Assembly (NCBI GenBank): GCA_963766175.1
Contig: CAVXZE010000002.1
Location: 372,001 to 436,000 of the forward strand
Reading direction: 5' to 3'
Length of the DNA stretch: 64,000 nt
Source: CAVXZE01 sp963766175
GTDB taxonomy: Bacteria; Myxococcota_A; UBA9160; UBA6930
In this document: in pieces, positions 32,450 through 39,889 of the stretch
Layout of the letters: each line of letters starts with the position of its first letter
Numbering within the stretch: the stretch's first letter is position 1
Notes under the pieces: model-generated
The model's database searches: none
Told to the model about the DNA's origin: nothing
Seen by the model: the letters and a program-made list of their open reading frames with translations, nothing else
Translations under genes and position numbers: made by a program

Positions 32450-33472
32450 ATGAAGGTCATCGATCTGCGAAGCGACACGGTCACCCAACCCACCGCGGCC
32501 ATGCGGGAGGCAATGATGGCGGCCGAGGTCGGAGACGATGTATACGGTGAGGACCCATCGGTGAACCGCCTTCAGGAGCGCGCGGCGGAGCTGCTCGGCA
32601 AGCAGGCCACCCTCTTCTTTCCCTCGGGCACGATGGCAAACCAGACCGCCATCCACTCACTGACGCGGCGCGGCGACGTGGTGCTCGCCTCCCGGGACTG
32701 TCACATCCTCAAGTACGAGTCCGGCGCGGCCTCGGCAATCTCGGGGGTGCAGATCAAGACGATGGGTGCGGAGGGCGTCTTCGACGCCACCGACGTCCGC
32801 GAGAACCTGCACCCCGACGAGCAGCACTTCGCTCCGACGACCGTCGTGGCGGTCGAGAACACCCACAACATGGCCGGCGGACGGGTCTTTCCAGCGGACC
32901 GCCTCGAAGAGGTGGTGAAGGTGGCCCGCGAAGCGGGACTGCGGCTGCATCTGGACGGTGCCCGGCTGTTCAATGCGGCGGTGGCCAGCGGGACCGCCCC
33001 CGCCCGCCTCGCGGAGCCTTTCGACACAGTCTCCATCTGCCTCTCCAAGGGGCTCGGGGCCCCGGTCGGCTCACTGGTCGGCGCCTCCTCCGAACGAATC
33101 CACCAGCTGCGGCGGATCCGAAAGATGTTCGGAGGCGGAATGCGTCAGGCCGGTTTTCTGGCCGCTGCCGGGATGCACGCCCTGGAACACCACGTGGAGC
33201 GTCTGGCCGAGGACCACGCGAACGCCAGATTCCTCGCCGATGGACTGGAACGGCTCGGACTCGCCGTGCGGGGCACCCCGGAGACGAACATGGTGCTGTT
33301 CGACTTCGAGGACACCCTGGCCCTGGTACGCGGAACCCGTGCACGCCATCTCCTGATCAACCCGACCGGCCCGGGGCTCTTTCGCGCGGTCACCCACCTG
33401 GACGTCTCCACCTCCGATCTGGAGGAGGCCCTGGAGCGGCTGGGCGCCGCGCTCGAGGAGATCCGGAGCTGA
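32450..33472 (+). CDS. ltaE: Low-specificity L-threonine aldolase
   Basis: A 340-residue PLP enzyme that cleaves L-threonine or allo-threonine to glycine and acetaldehyde. It begins VIDLRSDTVTQPTAAMREAM, with the invariant RSDT. VGDDVYGEDPSVNRLQ is near 29, ENTHNMAGG near 140 and HLDGARLFNAAVA near 165. The PLP lysine is in CLSKGLGAPVGS near 203. The gene ends in a 4-nt overlap with a likely CTG start of the next gene. No glycine or serine genes adjoin. Confidence 0.93.
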   Translation: MKVIDLRSDTVTQPTAAMREAMMAAEVGDDVYGEDPSVNRLQERAAELLGKQATLFFPSGTMANQTAIHSLTRRGDVVLASRDCHILKYESGAASAISGVQIKTMGAEGVFDATDVRENLHPDEQHFAPTTVVAVENTHNMAGGRVFPADRLEEVVKVAREAGLRLHLDGARLFNAAVASGTAPARLAEPFDTVSICLSKGLGAPVGSLVGASSERIHQLRRIRKMFGGGMRQAGFLAAAGMHALEHHVERLAEDHANARFLADGLERLGLAVRGTPETNMVLFDFEDTLALVRGTRARHLLINPTGPGLFRAVTHLDVSTSDLEEALERLGAALEEIRS

Positions 33473-34458
33473 CGCGAATCGTGATCGGGGCGGGCGCGGT
33501 GGGTCTGGCTCTGGCCGCACGGCTGGCGCGTGCCGGACTCCCGGTGTGCCTGGTGACGCGAGACGGCCAGTCCGCACGAAGCCTCGAATCGCGCGGAATC
33601 CGGGTCGAGGACCCGAAGAGCGGCGAGCACTGGTGCGCACCGGTCCGCGCCGTCGCAGGGCTCGAGAACGCGGCGCTCCAGGGCGCCGATCGGCCTCTCC
33701 TGATCTGCGTTCGCGCCACTGACACGGGAGCGCTGGCATCCCAGCTGTTCGAGTGCGCGCCCGACGCCGCGGTGGTGAGCGTGCAGAACGGTGTGGACAA
33801 CGACGCCCTGCTGGCGAGCTACTTTCCGCGGGTGATCGGAGCGGTGTGGCGGCAGACCTGTACCCGGGTCGAGCCGGACCGGGTCCGCTTCACCGGCCGG
33901 GGACGGGTGGTGATCGGGCTCCACCCGCAGGGCTCGGCGCCCGAGGTCGATGCTCTGGCGAAGGATCTACGTCAGGCGGGCTTCGACGTGGGCATCTCGT
34001 CGCGAATCACCGAGGATCGCTGGCTCAAGCTCTGCGTGAACCTGATGAGCGCTCCCAACGCGCTGATCCGGAGGGAGGATCACGACTCGTCACCCTTCGT
34101 CGAGGTCAAGGCTCGGCTCCTGGAGGAGGCGCGAGCGGTGCTCGCGGCCACTGGTATCGAGGCGCGCTCCTGCGACGAGCGAGACCGATCCCTCGATCAG
34201 GAGATCCGCCATCAGCGCGAATCGCTGGAGCGCGGAACCAGCGCCCGACGGCTCCCCCTCTACAACCAGGTGTGGAGCAGTCTGCAAAGCGACGCTCCCC
34301 TCGAGGCGGACGGATACCACCAGCGGATCCTCGAGCTCGCGGACGCTCGCGGAATCCTGGCGCCGATCAACGCGCGGGTCCTGGAGAAGCTCGTCGAGGC
34401 AAAGAACGGCCGGCGCGGGCCCGAGTGCCTGCAGGCCACAGAGCTACTCGTTCCCTGA
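33469..34458 (+). CDS. panE: 2-dehydropantoate 2-reductase (ketopantoate reductase)
   Basis: A ketopantoate reductase family protein: NADPH-dependent reduction of ketopantoate to pantoate in CoA synthesis. The Rossmann motif is VIGAGAVGLALAARL, and VSVQNGVDND is near 103. The catalytic Lys and helix are in EDRWLKLCVNLMSAPNAL near 185. The first standard start in frame is GTG 33481, but that would delete half of the first beta strand. CTG 33469 restores TRIVIGAGAVG and overlaps the ltaE stop as CTGA, so I prefer it (329 residues). It overlaps the convergent DUF3179 gene by 15 nt. Confidence 0.78.
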   Translation: MTRIVIGAGAVGLALAARLARAGLPVCLVTRDGQSARSLESRGIRVEDPKSGEHWCAPVRAVAGLENAALQGADRPLLICVRATDTGALASQLFECAPDAAVVSVQNGVDNDALLASYFPRVIGAVWRQTCTRVEPDRVRFTGRGRVVIGLHPQGSAPEVDALAKDLRQAGFDVGISSRITEDRWLKLCVNLMSAPNALIRREDHDSSPFVEVKARLLEEARAVLAATGIEARSCDERDRSLDQEIRHQRESLERGTSARRLPLYNQVWSSLQSDAPLEADGYHQRILELADARGILAPINARVLEKLVEAKNGRRGPECLQATELLVP

Positions 34459-35433
34459 GGGTTTACCCGGGTCGTTCCATACTTCGGTGTCGGGATGAAA
34501 GGCCTTCCAGGCGAACCAATAGGCCTCAGTGACATCGACGCCCTCTTCGACGTCGTAGCTGAAAATGCCGTCGTCGGTGCTGTAGACCAGCTCGATCTTC
34601 TTGCCACCAAGCTCGTCCTCGACCTTCCCACCCGCCTTGGTGACCAGGGAGCCGAGGTATGCGCGCGGTCGGCCGTCGACGACCACCCCGACCACCAGCT
34701 CCTTGGCATGGAAGCGGTCGTCCCGGGCCTTCACCGGAAAGACGATCTTGTCTTGAACCATGTAGCGCGTGTAACGACTGTAGCGGTAGTCGATCTTGGT
34801 GGGACGAGGCCGCGAGAGCACCCGCGAGAGCGGATGACGGGACAGCCAGGTGCTCAGGAGTTCCTGGCGGATCGGAATCCGCTCGAGCTTCTTCCCCGCC
34901 ATGGGTCCCGCGATCGCCTCACCGGTGAACTGCAGCCAGAGACTCTCGGTCTCGCGGTCGTAGAGCAGGAAGTTCGAGTTGCAGAGCAGGCCCGAGACGC
35001 CGAAGGTGAGCGTCTTTCCCTCGACATCCCTTCGGTACGCGCGTGGGACAGCCACCAGCGGATCGTAGGTGACCACGACGGGCACACCACCTACCTCGTC
35101 GTTCACGATCTGGTGCGGCTCGATCAGGTGAACCGGGTAGGCATGGGTCTCGTCCCCCACGGCGACACCGAGCACTGGATTGCTCTCTACGACCCAGTGC
35201 GCCTCCCCCACCGCGACGAACTCCGGCTCGTCGACGCTCTGGATCCCGTCACGGGCGGGACCGCCTCCGCGAATCTCCTCGCGAGGAAGCAGGGCGCCTT
35301 CGAGATCGAACCCGTTGAGCGAGCTGTCCGCCGCTGCCGCGGGCGACGTGGCGACCAGGCCGATCGCTAGGTAGAGAAATCCGCCGACGAGAAGCTTGCG
35401 TCCGCCTGCCATTGCGCGCAGTCTAGCCTGCAT
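34444..35433 (-). CDS. DUF3179 domain-containing exported protein
   Basis: A 329-residue protein with a signal peptide (about 12-35, ending SPAAAA-DS). The rest matches DUF3179: FVAVGEAHWVVESNPVLGV near 73, AYPVHLIEPHQIVND near 97, PVVVTYDPL near 117, and GVSGLLCNSNFLLYDRETESLWLQFTGEA near 145 (quoted as FGVSGLLCNSNFLLYDRET). The function is unknown; family members are secreted. Start may instead be ATG 35412, which begins AGGRKLLVGG and leaves a better signal peptide. It is convergent with panE. Confidence 0.82.
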   Translation of the reverse strand: MQARLRAMAGGRKLLVGGFLYLAIGLVATSPAAAADSSLNGFDLEGALLPREEIRGGGPARDGIQSVDEPEFVAVGEAHWVVESNPVLGVAVGDETHAYPVHLIEPHQIVNDEVGGVPVVVTYDPLVAVPRAYRRDVEGKTLTFGVSGLLCNSNFLLYDRETESLWLQFTGEAIAGPMAGKKLERIPIRQELLSTWLSRHPLSRVLSRPRPTKIDYRYSRYTRYMVQDKIVFPVKARDDRFHAKELVVGVVVDGRPRAYLGSLVTKAGGKVEDELGGKKIELVYSTDDGIFSYDVEEGVDVTEAYWFAWKAFHPDTEVWNDPGKPSGNE

Positions 35434-35477
35434 CTCTCACCGGGTCGCCTGGCGACGTGTGCGAGAGGAGGATTTCG

Positions 35478-36026
35478 ATGACGATGGGGGGTCCCGAGAT
35501 CTCGGGACGAAGAGAATCGGGTCGCAGTGGCTTGAGAATCCTTCTCTACGTCCTACTGGCACTGGGAGGCCTGGGCGTACTCACCTGTGGCGGCCTGCTC
35601 TTCTTCGCCGCCGGAAATCCCGCGGTCCGGCAGTTCGTCGAGATGATCGCCGGATCCCAGTCCGCACCGGGAACCCAGCAGCTCCGCGACGCCGGCTGCA
35701 GCCTCGCACAGGTGTTCGACGTCGGGAGCGCAGTGGAGCTGCTCTCCGAGCTCGACGCCACGAAGAGTGGCGAGGCCGACTCGCTGACGGACATGACCAT
35801 GGTCCAGTGCGTGCTCTCCAAGTCGGACTCGAGTGGGCTCGACTGTGACGCGGTGGCGAGGATCTACAGCTCCGCGGTACCGGACCCGCCGGAGCGGTTC
35901 TTCGTCCAGGTGATCGTCCAGTTCTCGTCGCAGGCCGTCTGCCGGGTGGCGTACAGCGCGGACGGCACGCCCATTGCGCCGCTGGACGAGTACGATCCCG
36001 ACGCGATGCCAGAGGCGGAGTCCTGA
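35478..36026 (+). CDS. Small membrane-anchored protein of unknown function
   Basis: A 182-residue protein. ATG 35478 has a strong GAGGAGG ribosome site 6 nt upstream; a frame extending to 35457 lacks one. After a short cytoplasmic tail, one transmembrane helix (LRILLYVLLALGGLGVLTC, about 18-40) anchors an extracytoplasmic domain. That domain has four cysteines (RDAGCSLAQ, MVQCVLS, GLDCDAVA, QAVCRVA) that could form two disulfides. I recognise no family. It is convergent with bioA, 9 nt apart. Confidence 0.6.
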   Translation: MTMGGPEISGRRESGRSGLRILLYVLLALGGLGVLTCGGLLFFAAGNPAVRQFVEMIAGSQSAPGTQQLRDAGCSLAQVFDVGSAVELLSELDATKSGEADSLTDMTMVQCVLSKSDSSGLDCDAVARIYSSAVPDPPERFFVQVIVQFSSQAVCRVAYSADGTPIAPLDEYDPDAMPEAES

Positions 36027-36035
36027 AGCACTGAC

Positions 36036-37343
36036 TCAGACGCTCTCGATCGACTCGCGAACGATCGCCAGCAGGCGCTCGAGAGCTTCGTCCGGGATGT
36101 TGAGAGGTGGCGTGACGTAGACCAGGTTTCCCATCGGTCGCAGGTAGGCGCCCCGGGAGCGGGCCTCGTCGTAGACACGCCATCCGGCCCTGGCCAGATA
36201 GCCTTCGTCCCCGCTGAGATCGACGGCTCCGATCATTCCCAGAGACCGAGAGCGCGCGACCGCAGGCAGCTCCTCCAGCGCTTCGAAGGCCGCGGCAATC
36301 TTCGCCGCCTTGGGCCCGGCGCGTTCGAGGACCTGCTCCTCCCGGTAGATGCGCAACACCTCGAGTGCCACCGCTGCACCGAGGGGATTGCCACAGAAGG
36401 AGTGCCCGTAGTAGAAGGCGCGGTCGGCACTCCCCAGAAAGCCCTCGAAGACGCGAGCGGAGACCAGGGTGGCCGCCATCGGGAGCATTCCGCCGCAGAA
36501 GCCCTTCGCGGTACAGATCACGTCCGGGGCGACGCCGGCGTGCTCACAAGCCCACATCGGCCCGGTGCGTCCGTATCCGGTGAAGACCTCGTCGGCGACC
36601 AGCAGGACATCGTACTCATCGCAGAGCTCCCGCGCGATCCGAAGGTAGGCGGGATCGTAGATCCGCATTCCTGCCGCGCCCTGGACCACCGGCTCGAGCA
36701 CCAACGCAGCGAGAGTCTCGCCGTGGCGGTCGAACACGCCGGAGAGGATCTCGGCCGCCGGTTGGAGACCGCCGGCCTTGGTGGGAGAAGGAACTCGGAG
36801 GTGCTCGGGAATCGCGCCGGCGAAAGGTCGCCTGAAGAGCTCCACGCCACCGATCGACGTCACGCCGAGGGTTTCGCCGTGAAAGGCGTCCTCCAGAGAG
36901 ACGAAGCGCTTCCGAGACGGGTGGCCGTTCTGATCCCAGTACTGGAGAGCTGCCTTGAGAGCCACCTCCACGGCAGTCGATCCGTTGTCGCTGAAGAAGA
37001 CGTGTTCGAGACCCGCCGGCGCCACGCCGCACAGGGCCTCGCCGAGCACGGCGGCCAGCTCGTGTGTCATCCCCGCGAGCGCACTGTGACAGTTCCGCTC
37101 CGCCTGCCGCTTCAGGACCTCGACCAGTCGCGGATGGTTGTGACCGAGGGAGGCCACCCACCAGGAGGAGTTCGCGTCGATGTAGCTGCGGCCGTCGACG
37201 TCATAGAGGTAGGGCCCGGACGCGCGGTCGACGACGATCGGGTCGACTCGCGCCCGGTAATCGTCCATTGCCGTATAGGGATGCCAGACTCTCTTCTTGT
37301 CGAGGGCGACGATGCTCTCGCGACTCAGCGACCCAGCACTCAT
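36036..37343 (-). CDS. bioA: Adenosylmethionine-8-amino-7-oxononanoate aminotransferase
   Basis: A 435-residue class III PLP aminotransferase of biotin synthesis (KAPA to DAPA with SAM as amino donor). VWHPYTAMDDY near 19 and DANSSWWVASLGHNHPRL near 53 are BioA signatures. DNGSTAVEVALKAALQYW is near 113, VADEVFTGYGRTG near 235, and the PLP lysine is in VICTAKGFCGGMLPMA near 265. The start ATG overlaps the upstream histidine kinase stop by 4 nt (ATGA), so it is the last gene of a kinase-kinase-bioA operon. No other bio genes are in the window. Confidence 0.93.
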   Translation of the reverse strand: MSAGSLSRESIVALDKKRVWHPYTAMDDYRARVDPIVVDRASGPYLYDVDGRSYIDANSSWWVASLGHNHPRLVEVLKRQAERNCHSALAGMTHELAAVLGEALCGVAPAGLEHVFFSDNGSTAVEVALKAALQYWDQNGHPSRKRFVSLEDAFHGETLGVTSIGGVELFRRPFAGAIPEHLRVPSPTKAGGLQPAAEILSGVFDRHGETLAALVLEPVVQGAAGMRIYDPAYLRIARELCDEYDVLLVADEVFTGYGRTGPMWACEHAGVAPDVICTAKGFCGGMLPMAATLVSARVFEGFLGSADRAFYYGHSFCGNPLGAAVALEVLRIYREEQVLERAGPKAAKIAAAFEALEELPAVARSRSLGMIGAVDLSGDEGYLARAGWRVYDEARSRGAYLRPMGNLVYVTPPLNIPDEALERLLAIVRESIESV

Positions 37344-39889
37344 GCGGCGTCTTCCTGAGGCACCGCCACCAGCGGCAGGGTGATGCTGAAGATCGACCCA
37401 CCGCGGGGCGGACACTCCACGCTCAACTTCCCCCCGTGGCGCTCCACGATGCCGTGAGAGATCGACAGACCGAGACCAGTCCCCCGACCGACGGGCTTGG
37501 TGGTGAAGAAGGGATCGAAGATCCGGCTCTGCATCTCCTCCGGAATCCCGGGGCCGTCGTCCTCGAACTCGAGCAGGACTCCCTCCGGCACGGGTCTGGT
37601 GCAGATGCGAATCTTCCCCTTTCCCTCCAGGGCGTCGCAGGAGTTCATGATCAGATTCATGAACACCTGGTTCAGCTGGGCAGGCAGACACTTCACCGGC
37701 GGCAGCTTCTGGAAATCGCGCTCGATGGAGATTCCGCCCTTGAAGCGGGGCTCCATCAGGCCCAGGGTGCGATCGATCTCTTCGTTGAGGTCGGTCTCGG
37801 AGATCTCCGCCTGGTCCATCCGCGAGAAGGTCCGCAGATCCAGCACGATCCTCTTGACCCGCTCGGTTCCCTCCCGGCTCCGGCTCAGCAGCTTCTTGAT
37901 CGCTTCTCGCTCCTTCTTGGCGTCACCTCCTGCTTCCTGGGCTCGGATCAATCTGCCGATGTATCCGTCGAGAAGCTGGAGATTGGCGTGGACGAAGCCG
38001 ATCGGGTTGTTGAGCTCGTGGGCGACCCCGGCGACCAGCTGACCCAGCGACCGCATCTTCTCGCTCTGCATCAGCTGTGTCTGGGCGCTCTTGAGCTCCC
38101 AGGTGCGCTCGTCGACCCGCGCCTCCAGCGTTTCGTTCAGCTTCGCGATCTCGTCGAATGCCTGGGCATTCTCGATGGCGATCGCGCTCTGGTTGGCGAG
38201 GGTGCGGAGAAGCTGCCTGTCGTCGGCGCCGAGAAGTTCGCCGGAGAGCTTTCCTCCCACCGCGATGACTCCCAGCAGATCCACTCCGAAGAGAATCGGC
38301 ACCAGGAGCTTCACCTCAAGGCTGTCGAAGAAGTCGCGGCTCGCATCGCGGGTCTCCGCATCCGTGGCGTCGTCGAAGTCGCTGCGGGCCAGCTCCTGGC
38401 GCCGCATCCACAGGTGCTTCCCGATTGGATGGTCCACCGACAGGGCGATCTCGAGATCTCCCTCGTCGAAGTCACCGCGCCAGGCGATGGGCTGCAACAC
38501 GCGCTCGTCCTTGGAGAGCAGCAGGACCATGGCCCGATCCACACCCATGGTGTCTGTCACCGCGACGAGCAGACGGTCGCTGATCTCGTTCAGGGAGAGC
38601 ATGGCGACCATGGCTTCCGAGATCTCGCGAACGGCGGTGCGGTAGCCGGCGCGGTCGCGATCGAAGACCCGGTCGACAAGTGACTGGAGACGATTCCGAA
38701 GGGGATTGAAGGCGAGGATCGCGAAGAACAGAAACGTGACCGAGAAGTACGGCGAGCTGGCTTCCACATTGAAGCGCGCAAAGGCGGCGTCGGCGAAAGT
38801 AATCAGCGAAGCGAAGAGACCCGTGATCGCGAGCGTCGCCGTTCCGTAGGCGGCCGAAGACCGCGCGAGTCCGCGGATGTCGAAGAACTGACCTCGAACA
38901 ATCCCATAGGCCACCGCAACCGGAAAGACGGCGAACCACAGCAGCGCCAACCAGATCGGGAAGGTGACGCGCAGCAGAAAGACCTGAGTCCCGAGCAGCA
39001 GCAGCACCGGCACGAAGCTCACGACAGCGCCCAGCATCACCAGGTCGGCATTCGCGGCCGCCTCGGATCCTCGCATTCGGATCCGTTCCCTCACCAGGAT
39101 CAGGACCGAGGCCAGCGCACCTCCGATGGCGGCGGCGTAGGCGAAGGTGGGGACCACGGCTTCCGGAATCCCCAGAAGCGTGTCGACGACCGCCAGCAGG
39201 GCGATGAGACCGGCGATCAGATAGGGAACGAAACGGATCCAGGGACGGCGAACCACCCAGGGAGGTTCGAAGGGCAGGGTCGTGAACAGGTGGAAGGCCG
39301 CCGCACCGACGAAGGGCAGGTTGATGATCATTCGCTGGTAGCCCAGGATGGCATCGTAGGTGTGAAAGGACCCGAAGAGCTGTGTGGCAATTGCCGCGGT
39401 GAAGAGCAGAAACGCCCAGGACTCCGCCCGGTCCGGCCTGAGCTTCCAGACGAAGAGGCCGAGGATCAGGTAGGCGGCACCCACCACGATCAACGCCGTC
39501 ATGATGGGCAGCAGGAAGCGATCGTAGGACTCGCGGAGCTCGGCGTAGAGCTCCACCGAGAACTGCTCGCCGGTCGAGGTCTCGATCAGGTAACGGACGG
39601 GAACGTCGACCCGGAGCTCGTCCCAGCCCCGATCCCGGTACCACTGACGAACCGGGATTCCGTCCACCTCGAGGACCCGATCACCCTCCTTCACACCGGC
39701 CTGGGTCGCCCCGTCGCTGCACCAGCTGACCAGCGCAGCGCCGCCCAGGGCCGAGGTCTGGATGGGCGAGGTGACGCTGCGCTTCGAGGACAGCTGCCCG
39801 TGGATCGCCAGCACCAGGGCCGACACAGCCCAGAGAACCGCCAGCAGTGCAGTGGCTCGTCGGATCCGCTGGGTCGCCGTCGGGCTCAC
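37340..39889 (-). CDS. Membrane sensor histidine kinase (PDZ-like, polytopic, GAF, HisKA, HATPase) - copy 1
   Basis: An 849-residue hybrid-free sensor kinase. One N-terminal membrane helix (about 12-30) precedes an external PDZ-like segment (GVKEGDRVLEVDGIPV near 65). About eight further membrane helices span 120-360. Residues about 400-560 look like a GAF domain and 565-600 like a coiled coil. The HisKA H-box is VAGVAHELNNPIGF with His624. The HATPase has NLIMNSCDALEGKG, DDGPGIPEEM and GRGTGLGLSISHGI. The start is a GTG that overlaps the upstream kinase stop. No response regulator adjoins. The longer frame to 39967 reads into the upstream gene. Confidence 0.88.
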   Translation of the reverse strand: MSPTATQRIRRATALLAVLWAVSALVLAIHGQLSSKRSVTSPIQTSALGGAALVSWCSDGATQAGVKEGDRVLEVDGIPVRQWYRDRGWDELRVDVPVRYLIETSTGEQFSVELYAELRESYDRFLLPIMTALIVVGAAYLILGLFVWKLRPDRAESWAFLLFTAAIATQLFGSFHTYDAILGYQRMIINLPFVGAAAFHLFTTLPFEPPWVVRRPWIRFVPYLIAGLIALLAVVDTLLGIPEAVVPTFAYAAAIGGALASVLILVRERIRMRGSEAAANADLVMLGAVVSFVPVLLLLGTQVFLLRVTFPIWLALLWFAVFPVAVAYGIVRGQFFDIRGLARSSAAYGTATLAITGLFASLITFADAAFARFNVEASSPYFSVTFLFFAILAFNPLRNRLQSLVDRVFDRDRAGYRTAVREISEAMVAMLSLNEISDRLLVAVTDTMGVDRAMVLLLSKDERVLQPIAWRGDFDEGDLEIALSVDHPIGKHLWMRRQELARSDFDDATDAETRDASRDFFDSLEVKLLVPILFGVDLLGVIAVGGKLSGELLGADDRQLLRTLANQSAIAIENAQAFDEIAKLNETLEARVDERTWELKSAQTQLMQSEKMRSLGQLVAGVAHELNNPIGFVHANLQLLDGYIGRLIRAQEAGGDAKKEREAIKKLLSRSREGTERVKRIVLDLRTFSRMDQAEISETDLNEEIDRTLGLMEPRFKGGISIERDFQKLPPVKCLPAQLNQVFMNLIMNSCDALEGKGKIRICTRPVPEGVLLEFEDDGPGIPEEMQSRIFDPFFTTKPVGRGTGLGLSISHGIVERHGGKLSVECPPRGGSIFSITLPLVAVPQEDAA

